A stretch of DNA of 64,000 nt from Callaeas wilsoni. Lineage: Eukaryota > Chordata > Aves > Passeriformes > Callaeidae. Under the pieces are notes generated by a model, which saw only the letters and a list, made by a program, of their open reading frames with translations, made no database searches and had not been told where the DNA came from. Shown here one piece after another: positions 51,901 to 63,946 of the stretch. A program made the position numbers and the translations under genes. Positions within the stretch are counted from its first letter, which is position 1. Every line of letters starts with the position of its first letter. The stretch lies in the NCBI GenBank assembly GCA_013398955.1, contig VWPU01006290.1:1-64000 (forward strand). The letters run 5' to 3'.

Positions 51901-54900
51901 AGTTCAATGTACAGCCTTGCAGAAGTGAAAATTGGATTTCTCTGAGAAACAGCATCAGAACTGAATGTACTCTGCTGCATTTGAAAACAGTAAGGTAAGA
52001 CTTCAGCATGGCTCTAACTAAGCTCATAGAGACCTCTTATCAGACAAAAAACTGCTGCATAGTAAAATAAAACAGAATTGAAAAAAACACACTAGAGCAA
52101 GTTTGATCAAAAATAAGCTCTGGAATGTGCATCTTTGAAGAACAATAGCTCCAAGCTCCTTTGAATTGCCAGCTTTTGGCGTTTAGTACATTTTGATAGC
52201 TCTAAAACTCAGAAAATCAATTCTTACCAACTGAAGAAAGAGCGTATTTGCAACCATGTCAAAGATTAAGTGTTGTGCTAAAAAAAAATTTCAAAAAACC
52301 AAAACTGTGAAATACCCCTGTGAACACACACCCGTGTCACTACAGGGTTAGGGCGATGATGGCTATTCATCAAGTATTTTTATCCTGCCCATATTTCTAT
52401 CCTGTACTAAAACCTTCTTCTGGAATGCGGGTGCTGGCAGCAGTGCTGGCCCATCTGTCCCATCTGGAGGCTTTCATCACGCACCAGAAGTATCTTAAAC
52501 TCTCTTTTCAGGGACAGCCACCACTTCGCTACATTCTCTGCACTATGTAAGCTTCAACAGTGGTCACGCTACCGAATGATTATACTACCTTTCCTATGTT
52601 TTTCCATCCTTCTATTCATTTAGGAACAAAATTACATAATTTTGTTAAATTAAATTAGCATGTCAAAAGGCAGCAAAAGCAACAAACATTTCAGTAACTT
52701 AATTTACTATTTACCAGCAGTAAGTTAAAATTCACTCCGATGAAGGCTGGTACTTGGAATTTTAAATATGAAAGAAAGCTGTTAGGAGGAAGAAATTAAG
52801 ACAATAGAGGCTGCTCATTCTGGAAAAGCCACTGATAAAGAACTGAACACCGTAAGTACAAGAATTATCAAATAGTATTAATCTAGCTCAGGAACATTTG
52901 TTCTTCCTGCCATTTTACAGAGGAAGAATCAGCTACTAAACTGCGGGAAGTTCATAACTAGCATAAAAATAAATGGAAAAGAGGACTGGATATTAAGAAT
53001 ACTAGTATCATAATTAAGACTAATGAATTTTTGGGGAGGTTACTAAACCTTGCACTTCTCAATATAATCCCACCTCTACCAAAGGAATGCCATAAATCAG
53101 ATTAGAGACCTTATAGCAGGACAGATGATGTAGCATTGAGCTACAATTAGCCCAATTCTTGAACTACAACTTGAAGGCCACAGCTTCAGTGACATGTGAC
53201 ATACAAAAACCAGCTGGGCTGAGGAGCTGGGAGGTGACATGATCAAACAACTGTATCTGACCTGGTTTGTGTCAAACTGTGATAACAGTATATTAAGGAC
53301 AAACCATCTTTTATTATAGTTGTCTTTGTCATCTTTTCTTCTTTCACCCAGTTTTACACATCACTCCAGTTGAGAAAGTGGAATGGTATCAAATTTCCAA
53401 TGGCATAAAAGCTACAAGGATCATTTAAAATGAATTAAGTACTAATAAAATGACAGCAGTCAAGAACAGAACTGAGTATCATGACTCAATATAACACAGC
53501 TACCCAGGAAACTCAACAGGAAGGGGACATAACTTTTGATGAGGAGAACTTTTAATCTATAAACCTATTTAACTAAAATCAAGTGGGAGAGGAAGGTGAA
53601 TTCCCGTTGAGTATCAATAAAGCTTGGTAGAAACAAAAAGACAGAATAATAAATGATGGAATAGAAAGCTTATTATAGTAAGCTGAATAATTTGGCAACC
53701 CAGGACTCCAGGAACATTGTTACAACAGTACAGAGCACAAGAAGTGCTGCAGATGAAAAATGTGTCCAGCAAACCATGGAGTTCAAGTGTGATGCTTCTG
53801 ATAAAGAAACCACTTCCCAAGCAAAGGAGGAGTTATAATGTACAAAAGGTTTATAGGCATTGTCTGTGCAAGTCACTGGCAAAACCTTGACTGTATGCAC
53901 TACACCTGGCTCCAGCAGCCACAGCTCAACTACAGCCGCCTGAACAGCAGGGAAGCTTGATTTCACTACGATGCACTTTTCATGTGATTAAAAAAAGGGA
54001 AAGATAGAAGAGATTAAAAGTAAAGACATTCACTAACTTGTGAGGCTTCCAACCTTATGCTATAACCGTATCAACTTATACAACTATATTTCGTTCAACT
54101 GAACAAACATTTTCTGACATGGCAAGAGACCAATAAAAGCATTCAGAAAGCAACAGATTAGAGGAAGAATCTTTTATACAAGATACTAATCAAGAACTAC
54201 TATTTCATACGTCTCTGAAAGGGAAGTTTTACAATGCTAGAAACGTTTTTGTGAGCTTAAAAGAGAAGAGGACATAAAATAGCTCAGTGTCACTATGCAT
54301 CAAATACTAATTTTTCCTAGCATGTAAAATTTACTTTCACTTTTCTTTTTCATCCTTTTTAGTATGTTTTCAAGTCCATTACTATGAAAGAATGACAGCT
54401 TAACCCACACATTTCATTCCTATTTTTGCCCAATTATCTTTCCTTGAGTAGGATGGACAATATGGTTCCATTTTATTTCTGAGATAATTCCTTTATTTTA
54501 GTACCCAGTTAGGCCAACTACTATCGAATGCTCATTTCTCTAGAGTCTGAATTATGCCATTCAAAGAGGAAAAGAAAAAAGGGAAGCCAAGTTTGATGTT
54601 CAGCTAAGTTGATAGCAACCTAAGAATAGGAAAACATAAAATTGGTATTTGACAAGCACTTTTGGTCTCCTTCCAGAACTAGGAGACTTGTAATTAATTT
54701 GGGGAACTTCTTACTCTCCATACCTTTTTGAGACAGCAAGAACTAGAACAGGAACAGGCCAAACTTTTCTCCTCAAAAAACATCAAACTTTTTAACAAGG
54801 ACCAGGGTATTCAGTTCCTCTCTTTAAAACCTAAAATGTTTTATGACAACGAGAGCTTTCTTCAGCTTTTCTTTTCTGAATGTAGCCTGACAGGAAACAC

Positions 54901-56014
54901 TTTGATGCATTCCACAGCTTGGTTTTTCAGCTCATTTTAAATCCTACCTTCACTTCTGCAAGAACATCATCTCGATTTATTTCTTATGTTGACAAGAATA
55001 ACTTCAAAACTAAAAATCAGGAAGCAATTTCTGTATGAGGGTTCTTGCTAACCCAGAAATTTGAATTTCAGACAGAAAATAATCCAAAATCCTCTGCATA
55101 TGTGGCTTCATTAGTAAGCATCTTTGTTTCAGATTGCCAAATTATTATCAGAATTTGGCTATGGAAACACCAGCAACCACCCATCAATAAGAAACTACCA
55201 CAATCCCCCAATCCATTGTTTCTATAATAAGTAACAGAAATCCACAAGGAAGTTAATTAAGATCTAACTCTGCTCTTGAACATGCCAAGAAGTTAATTTT
55301 AAAAACTGAGAGACTAAAGCAGCACATCCCATAACTACAGGCATTATTTACATCCCAGCTATACCCTCCCCTACAGCCCAGGCATCCCAGACCAATAATG
55401 TTGCAGGAATATTCTTATTCTCTCATAACTCTTCTGACATGACTGCCGAAACAATCCTTCAAATCTAGTGATCAGTGACAGTTAGCTCCAGCAACAATGG
55501 GGACAAGCAACAGAAAGATCTGTACAGAACACAAGAACCTGAACTCAACAGAAAACAGTTCAAGAAGAGGAATAAAGTATACAGCAGGAGATGCAGAGAA
55601 ACTTTTAAAGCCCAGAGAAAAAAGATGAACATAGTTAGCATATTCCAGGAATACCTTTACTACAGTTCCATGGTATCACAAACCAGTGCAAACCATCAAT
55701 CTTGCTGAAAGGAGTAGATCTCCTTCTTGCTCACTCTGGGTGCCTATTCCAGTATCTGCTTTACCCATTATGTGAGCCAAGCCAAGCATTCATACAGCCA
55801 TACACTAAATAAAATTTAAACTAAGGTGGGCTTTTTTTTGTCTCAACATCAAAAATAAAGTTAGCAAAACTAAAACTAAATACGAAAACATTTATATAAA
55901 CTTAGTTATGAATGTATTTGATATTTAAAGAGACCAATTCTACACAATGTTTTTCTTAACTCAAATCCTCCACATTTAATTTGCTTTTTACTCCTATAGC
56001 GAAGTGATCTTTAC

Positions 56015-56288
56015 CTTTTCTCACAGCATCTCCTCCTGACGGAGTTCCATTTTCTTGCGGCGCTACAAGCGTTTTCAGAATTACTTGTGTTGCCCCAAGT
56101 CTTGGCAGGGTGACATGTTTAAGAAATGGCAAATTGTTTTTCTTGGCAAATGCCTGGCTTGTTTCCCTCCTTTTCCTAAGAAAGCCACCCTCTGGAAATA
56201 AAACAATCCATTTCCGATTGCGGCTCCTGTAATATTTTTCTAGATGATCTTTGAGTAACACAAGCTGCTGGTCGCGGTGTGTTCTCCC
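56015..56288 (-). CDS. LPGAT1: LPGAT1 coding exon, residues ~152-242 (FPEG motif III)
   Basis: The exon has 274 bp, 91 codons plus one base (phase 0 to phase 1). It starts GRTHRDQQL after the acceptor TTGTCTTCACAG. It contains the strongest family signature here, WIVLFPEGGFLRKRRE, with FPEG at about residues 182-185, which corresponds to AGPAT motif III for acceptor phosphate or headgroup binding. Next comes AFAKKNNLPFLKHVTLPR, where motif IV is expected. The C-terminal part reads NGTPSGGDAVRK. The donor is AAAAG/GTAAAG at 56014-56013; the leftover G joins AG of the next exon to make GAG (Glu). A second possible donor, GTGAGA, lies 11 bases earlier but would break the frame. Reading on past the donor gives a false C-terminus ending EDLS. 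Confidence 0.96.
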
Positions 56289-58426
56289 CTGTGAAGACAA
56301 AACATTATCTAAATAAAACAAATGCTTAAAAGAGGTAACATCAGACATAATAATTTTATTTCCAAGGTTTCTCTCTTTTCAGAGATAAAAATAAGCCTCT
56401 GAAACAATAAAAAGCAACGTTCTCCTCAGAGTTCCTACGGGAGGCCGACAACCAGGCCTCAGCTGGGTTACCAGAGCAGAGCCACAGACCTCACTCAAAC
56501 CTACCCTGCTCCAATGACTCATTCATTCCTCCTCTTTGATGCATTAGGACAACTTCACTTAAGAACAGTAAGAAACAGCCTTAATTACTGCAGAAATATC
56601 TTCGGGAACAATCTTTCCTCTTCCCATCTCTGCACGCACCAAGCTACCCAAATTTTCAGAGGAACCTATTTACATTAATTAGCATTTTTGAGTGCTCCAA
56701 AGTGACTTCGTCAAATCACTCAAAAGACACAGGAGGGCAAAATTAAAGCTCTCCTCAGCAGAGGTGATTTTAATTCTCTGAAATGTCAACAAAAATGCCA
56801 CAAACTTTGCCCTGTTTGGTTGTTGGTTTGGTTTTTTTGGCCAGGGGAAGGAAGAGGGTAAGAGTAGGGTTGAGTGAAAGACAAGAAGAAACAGTCTTTC
56901 ACTGAAGGTGAATTTTGTGAAATTGCTTCTCCTAGGTTTAAGTCTCACCATTGCAATTACTTCCAACTAACCACATGAGAGGGAAGAAAAAAGCTCTGCC
57001 TGCTCATATGAATGCAATTAAAGAGTAATATAGAAGTTCCTCAGTTAAGTCAGTCCTTTCTGATCAGACCACAGGACTCCAAGATAGCACAGTAGTTAAG
57101 AAAAGAGCAGTGAACAATAACCATCCAAACATTACTAGGGCCTTTCTAGAGTTAGGCAAAAGACCATTACTCACTCACATGAAGTATTTTGCCACACTCA
57201 AAGGCTAACAAGCAAGAAACATTTTATTTTCCAACTGATTTATATTTAGACTCACAATAGTATCATTTTATTTGTGATGTGTATGTCAGCCACTTTAGAA
57301 AAATGTGGAAAAGCCTTAGTTTTTGCAGCTCAGTAATGGTCTGGTTTTGTAACTGGAATTGCAACTCCACATTCAGAAATTGCAACTAACAAGCTGACAG
57401 CCCTGTGTACCTCAAAATGTGCGTCTTGCAACTTCTAACTACTGGGACAGATTTATATTTTACAAAGCATCCAACCCTGTTCATTCCATCCATCCTCTCA
57501 CAACACACAGCTGTGTGCCTCTAGAGACCTTTGTTTTATCTAATTTTGCCTGAGGTTTTCGAACTATGCCTCCGGTGTTAGTGAGAAATCTCACTTTAGC
57601 TGTGCACTGCTGTGATTAAGCATTTCTTTATTTCATTCTGAGTGAATTATCTTCTTCTCTGCGATGTGAAAATTCATTAATTCTCTCTGGCTCTCCATAC
57701 ATTTTACATCCAGACAAAGCAGTAAAGAGAGGAAAGAAACATGTATGATGGATATTCCAGTTCACATAACTGGCAACAGGTTCATGCTTTTCATTGGGCT
57801 CCTGAGTTTCTACTTTGAGAGTGCAGTTTGATCAACAGCCACCAAACAGCAAAAAACCCTATCCAAGCTGTATGAAGTAATGAGGGCCTCACTCATTAAG
57901 ATTTGAGATGCTGAGCTCCACAGACATTCTTTCCTAATGCTCGAATAATAATTAACCTTCAAGAATCAATTAATTACTGTTTACCCAGGTCCATCACCAC
58001 CTTACATTGATCCACTACTATGTCACCACCACAAGGGAAGGTCCTGCCTTTCCCAATTTGAAACTGACAGTCAGAAGAGTGACCCTTCCAGACAGACTCT
58101 CTGCATGGCTTCAAGGTCACTACGGAAAGATGAGAGGTGTGCTCAGAAACAGAGGCAAAAAGGGCTGCCCACAGATTTCGCTTGTACACCTCTCTCATAA
58201 TAGGCTCCCATCACGACTGGAGTCCATAAGCATTTGTGTCTACGCAAAAATAAAAATAACTTGGAAAACAAAGTAGCTTCAGAACAAAGACCTCCCCCAA
58301 ATATACACTTTACAGCATAGTTATTTAATTGTGCAAACCAACCAGGAGATGAGAAGTAAGTCCCGTAACACCACAATCTTCCAAATATAAGGATAAATCC
58401 AAGCATTATTATGTGTTTCCATTTAC
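56289..58426 (-). other. LPGAT1: LPGAT1 intron (2,138 bp)
   Basis: It has a GTAAAT donor and a TTGTCTTCACAG acceptor. No repeat or other gene is recognised in it. Confidence 0.9.
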
Positions 58427-58522
58427 CTGTCTTATAAAGAAGTCTCCATGGATTAGAGACACAATGCCAAAGTTTGTGTACTTAAAAATATGATCCATCA
58501 GCCACATCATCTGACGGACAAC
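58427..58522 (-). CDS. LPGAT1: LPGAT1 coding exon, residues ~120-151 (acyltransferase block II)
   Basis: This 96-bp exon is in phase 0 at both ends. It begins VVRQMMWLMDHIFKYTNFG and ends IHGDFFIRQ. The acceptor on the minus strand is TTTTACTTTTCAG and the donor is CAG/GTAAAT. The G-D-F-F-I-R segment sits where AGPAT-family enzymes carry motif II, which contributes to binding the acyl acceptor. The hydrophobic stretch around MMWLMDHIF probably packs against the membrane. The reading frame runs directly on from the preceding exon across a 5,424-bp intron. The exon is too short to appear as a long open frame, so it was found by matching the protein and checking the splice sites. Confidence 0.95.
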
Positions 58523-61500
58523 CTGAAAAGTAAAAATAAATTTAAAAAATGAGTGAATATCAAGTACAGAGAATCGTGAATTATGTATATACTGGTCATA
58601 TTCTTGTCACTCTCACAACAGCAATAAAACTAGCAAATATATCAAATAAGTTCCTTTATGCTCCAAAATATAAAGCAGTACAGGTGCTAAACTTCTCCCT
58701 CTAGAGTAGGATTAAATAGCTGCCTTTTTGTAATGTAATATACAGTTCTACAATATTATCCATGGCAGAGCAGCCACATGTATCCCTGAGAATTTAATCA
58801 AATCCTGCTGCTTGTCCCAGGCAAACAGCACAGTGGGAAGGCAAAAACAGAGGTTGAGCCAATCGATTCACTTGACTACCACTTTTTGCAGGACAGTGAA
58901 GGCAGATACTTTACCTGTTCAGTCCTTTGAGATTTAAAACAGGAGAATTACTCCCAACAGAGTAAATAACAGAAGGGAAAAGCTTCTTTTCTCACAAGTT
59001 CTTTTCCCTCTATTGCTCCTCCATGTAGTTTTTGAGAGGGGTAGGAAGTGGGCCTCCCAAACTGGAAAATCCAGTGTCTCTTACAGGCTCCCAATCAGAG
59101 GCTAGGCTGCCTTTATTCTTCCCTGTGTTATGAGGCCACATCAAGACTGATTCAAGTTCAGTGAACCTGAAGTCATGTAACACAGTACTCTTCCATTTAC
59201 CACTATCAAAAAAGAATATGAAGGACCATGACATTTCTCTGGTGGTCAGATAATCATTCAAGCACCTTCTGCTTTGCATCTTTCTCACATACTTTGAGGC
59301 AAAGACAAAAGAAAACAGCCTAAGAAATAAAGATTACATGCTAGTATCCCTTCCTGTCTGCCAATGGTATTCCTTCCTAGATGCTACACCTCCAAAGGAC
59401 AAAAGGGACACTATGTATTTGTGAATGACAGAAGAAAAATTAATTCCTAGATACAATTCCCTACTTGATACTAATACTGGTGAAATCCCTTATCCTACAG
59501 CTATCTCCAGGCCTGTGTTAAATAAAAGTGAGGACCTTAAAGCCAAATTTTTCTCTGCAGACATTAACATTCTTTCCATTTCAGTAAATTAAAAAGCTTT
59601 ATGGCAAAAAACAAGATAGAAAAGGTGTGTCCTAAGGACAAGAGTTAAAAAAGGCATCACTGAGCGGTGTGACTGCTCTTCAAGGCACTACAATGAACTC
59701 ATGCCCACGCATCACCCAAAGGTGACAGGCTGGTGTAGGGAACCACATCCTTTGAAAAAAACACCACCAAAATTTCACTAATGATGATTTAGCCTGCAGC
59801 AGTACTCAGGTCTGCCAGTGTTCATCTACTTCTTTGGCATTTTGACAACTATTGTTCTATTGCATGAAGCAGAAGTTAAACCAACATAATATATTTTATG
59901 GGAGGAGATAAGCAAGCTTAATAATCTACTTTGCTGGAAAGAAAACATGTCTTTTGAGGAGTCAGCACTGGTTCCAGATGGTCTATGGCAATCCTGGACG
60001 AGGAACTCTTGCCCAGCAACGCTAGTGCTTCCCTCCTTCCATACCAATTGATACTGTCTTTTTCTTTAGATGATGGTAGGTTTATCCTGCAAGTTCATCA
60101 CTGCTCTTGGGAGTCTGAAGTCCATCTCACCTTGTTCTAGGTGACACAGGGCTTCTAACTAGCATCCCTGAGCTTCCTCAGTCTTTCTGAAGAAGGAATG
60201 ATGAGATTTTGTCAAAGATAAGTGTGACATGCAAATTATAACTAAGATACACACAGTCTGCTACGTGTGGGCTACAAAGAGACAAACTTCAGAGCCCAGT
60301 GATCATAAATCTGCCTGTAAGCCTAAGCAATGGTAAGAAGTACAAAGAGAAAGTACTTTTATGTATGAATTAATATACACACATACTAACATATCACATC
60401 AAAAAAGCAGTTCAAAGAATAAGACACAGTTATCTTGTTTGCAATCAAAAGGCAAATGAGATTAATGGATATTCATTTTATTCTGCTACCAAGGGCAGAA
60501 TAGAGGACACCGCAAAATTTTGTTGGTAACTCTTCTGTTTAGTGACTCCTCTATTTAGTATCCTCAGGAATGAAACAACACTTATGAGATGAGCCTCTTA
60601 TCACTTGCATTTCAAGGAGGTTTAAACAAAGACATTTAGAAGTGTTTTGAACACAAACTCGTACTTGTTGATGGAGTCAAAGAACTTCTGGATGTCACTT
60701 CAGGTCCTTTTTCCTTCATGCTTCCTGGTTAAATAAGTTCAGAAGCTAGAAAAAGCTTTTACCAGCTATATTAAAAGAAATCTAGGTGCCTTCTATTACA
60801 CAGGCCCACTTTCATTTCAGTCTACACAGATTTCATAACAAAGCAACCTGGATAGGCTGACTTTCAAGCAGCTCTAACTTAACAATAAAACCTGGGAAAG
60901 CACATCTTGAAATCTGCACGCAAATGACTGCAAGCGGCACTTTTGTTTCCACTGCACCCTTCCTGGCACTGCTTTCTGTTCCAAATCAGAAAAAAAGCCC
61001 ACATTTATCAGTCCTAATCAGCAGAATGCAGCAATAGCAGCATTTAACCTATTTCTTTTTGTTAAACACATAACCTTCAATATTTATGAGACTACAACTT
61101 AATTACTGAATTTTTTTACCACTTACTTTTACAAAGAAGTTGAAATCATTTCTCAAATTTTATAAAATGTGTAATTAGGTCACTTCTAGTTCACCTGAAA
61201 CTTTGTTGTTTGGTTTATATTATGGTATAATGTATTAGTCAAACAATGCTAATCCAGTCCTTCCACTAAAATGCTAATTTTTAGCTGAAGTTCCGCTTCT
61301 CTAATAAGACATCACTTTTTTCTTATTCATGTAAGTGAAACTAAAAAACCAGAAACATCTCAGCACATTTATTTGATCTTACTGCTTGGTGAGATTAAAT
61401 TTACTTAAAACAGATAGGCTACACTATCACTGGTATATAAGTATTTAGGAAATACTAGAAAAAAATATCCTCATGGGTCCTGACACCACCCTTGAGAAAC

Positions 61501-63946
61501 ACTGTCAAGTTGCAAGACTGTCTCATGAGTTTGCCTCACTACATAGAAAAATCCAGAACTTTAAATTGAACACTTCTGATGTCTTAAATGAACATTTTTT
61601 TAAAAGCAGCGTTAAACTCTAAGCGCTTGCAGATTTCATCTGGTTTTGGTCTGTACTGGCTGGCAAAAGCAAGCAAAAGAAATTTTGAACTGGCACAAGC
61701 TTAACCCTCCTAAACAAAACAAAAATAATTCTTAAAAATTAGTATCTTGCTGACAGATGAGTATCAAGCTTGTGAAGGACTCCATGTTAAGTTTAAACTG
61801 GATTTAAGGAAAGCTGACTAATTTAAGCATTCGCATTCTGTATAATGATTATTTCTGGACAGGTAGGTTTACTTTTTTTCTTCCAGTACCTTCACAGTCA
61901 CTCTAAGTAAGGACAATTCTCTTCTCTTCAGAAATACGAAGCACGCTATTTAAAAACACCTGATTCAGCAAGTTCTAGCAAGGATAAACTATCCTGATCT
62001 TTCTCATTATTTTCAGCCACTTGTACTACTCATGCTGTATTTGAAGCATGTATTGAAGCTCATATTGTTTTATTTCTTTATTAGCTAAAAACATCAAACT
62101 CATACTAGGCTCTGGACATGTACCTTCCAAGAGCAATGACTGCAACTACGTAAGGGACAAAATAGTGACATTAAGGATTTTCTGCTTTTCTGAAAACATG
62201 CAAACCTAATAATTGCCATGCTGAAGATTATTTGTGGTCTCAATGCCTTCTTCCATTTTTAGCATCTCCTACATTCACTGAAGCTTACTCTGTCTTGACT
62301 GAAACTTTTAAGCTATGGGGTCAAATGGCATAAACATGATTTAGATTCATATCTATAAACTAGTGGTCAAGATCATATGCCATACATGTCCACAGGATTA
62401 CACCCTCACAGTCATAGCTTTATCACAAGATTGTCCTATGTACAATTTTAATGAAAGGAATTAAAGCGTTTATTCTCTCATTCTACTCACTCAGGTACAG
62501 CACAGAATACCATATACCATCAATTCCAAAAGAAATGAAAGCACTTAAAAGTACTTTTACAACAGTCTGCTCAGAGAGAGAAAGAGAGAGAGAAAGCGAG
62601 AGAGAAAGAGAGAGAGAAAGCGAGAGAGAAAGAGAGAGAGAAAGCGAGAGAGAAAGAGAGAGAGAAAGCGAGAGAGAAAGAGAGAGAGAAAGCGAGAGAG
62701 AAAGAGAGAGAGAAAGCGAGAGAGAAAGAGAGAGAGAAAGCGAGAGAGAAAGAGAGAGAGAAAGCGAGAGAGAAAGAGAGAGAGAAAGCGAGAGAGAAAG
62801 AGAGAGAGAAAGCGAGAGAGAAAGAGAGAGAGAAAGCGAGAGAGAAAGAGAGAGAGAAAGCGAGAGAGAAAGAGAGAGAGAAAGCGAGAGAGAAAGAGAG
62901 AGAGAAAGAGAGTCTCTGCTCCATCTTGAGTAGCATTTTCGTACTTTGTGAGGTTGGGTTTTTTGAAAGGTTTTTTGTTTTTTTTTCATCAGCTCTGCTG
63001 TCACAAGGAAGATCTGGAAAACTTTCTAAAAAATGGTAAGTCACTGATAAAGGTAAGTGTATACATAACTATATTAATTTCAATGAGAAAAACAGTGCCA
63101 GTTACGAATTGTGCAGATGCAACAAAAAGCAGTTCTTGTTTCCTTGTTTCTTCAGGGTATCACGAAGGAAGGCAACACTAAGACACTTCAAGAAAGAAAA
63201 CAACACTAAGACAGATACAGCTGATGCATTTTTTCAGCTGGACAGGTATGCTTCCCACCCTTCACAGCCTAATCACGCACACACGCCCTTCCTTCCTGAT
63301 TTGTACATAAATATGATCTCCTGTTTAGATCCTATACTCTGGTTTCCACTCCTTAGATATGAATTTTCTGAACAGCAATGCATGAAACAACATTAGTTAC
63401 CCTTCTCACCAAGAAATGCTTAAAGGCTTGTGAAATAAGAGCTCAAGCATTTTTGACCTTAGCTAGGTAGCTTAGGTCATGCTTAGGTCAACTTTGGCAC
63501 GCCCTCACTCCTACCAAAATCCCATACACGGCTTGCCCTAACTTTCAGGAAAAACTCCAAGCTGAAATAAAGTCATAACCAAGAAGCTAGACCAGTGTTG
63601 GTCTGAGCAAAGTCGGCATGACTTGCACAAGGGCATGAGGTGAGAGGAAAAAGTCAAGTACATGATTCCCTGCAAGGAGATCTGCTTCCCTCTGCGCTAA
63701 CCTCGACTGGATGCACAGTGACTCAGCTCACATCTGACCTTCTCCAAAGACAATGTTCAGGGTCTGTACCTGCTTCAAGCTACTGGCTGTCACATAGGAC
63801 CAAATCCAAACAAAAAGCTCCCTATGGAGATGATATGGTGGGTTTTAACCCGCCAAGGTGAGCCATTAGGGCCACACAGGGATGCGAGCGGTCCCCAGGG
63901 AACACAGCACACACAGCAGCCGCCCCACGCCCCGGATGTAGCCTAC
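58523..63946 (-). other. LPGAT1: LPGAT1 intron (5,424 bp)
   Basis: It has a GTAGGC donor and a TTTTACTTTTCAG acceptor. Its most notable content is the 24-bp GA-rich tandem array at 62572-62912. The rest is AT-rich with only short open frames. Confidence 0.9.
62572..62912. repeat. 24-bp purine tandem repeat, about 14 copies
   Basis: The unit on the plus strand is GCGAGAGAGAAAGAGAGAGAGAAA-like (20 bases: CGAGAGAGAAAGAGAGAGAG, then AAAG). The single C recurs exactly every 24 bases at 62597, 62621, 62645 and so on to 62885 (13 times). At the next expected site, 62909, it is A. Copies are otherwise identical. All other bases are purines, so the plus strand is about 96 percent purine. The array lies in an LPGAT1 intron, so the transcript carries a CU-rich pyrimidine repeat. 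Open frames of Glu-Arg-Ser repeats on one strand and Ser-Leu or Phe-Ser-Leu repeats on the other are artefacts of the 24-base (8-codon) period. Confidence 0.97.

Larger units (their letters stand above)
47345..56014 (-). other. LPGAT1: LPGAT1 intron (8,670 bp)
   Basis: It has a GTAAAG donor and a T-rich CCTAG acceptor. Two CR1 fragments of different type lie at 47785-48033 and 48480-48990. The rest, including 49000-56000, shows only short open frames (the longest about 120 codons at 50621-50986, minus strand) and no recognisable gene. Confidence 0.9.

Noticed and set aside
55956..56014. Reading-through C-terminus after the FPEG exon (ending EDLS)
   Set aside because: It lies beyond the GTAAAG donor that gives the correct phase to the next LPGAT1 exon; intronic.
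62451..63044. Open frames of 157-173 codons across the GA repeat (Glu-Arg-Ser, Ser-Leu and Phe-Ser-Leu repeats)
   Set aside because: They are produced by the 24-base period of the intronic satellite and exist on both strands; they are not genes.
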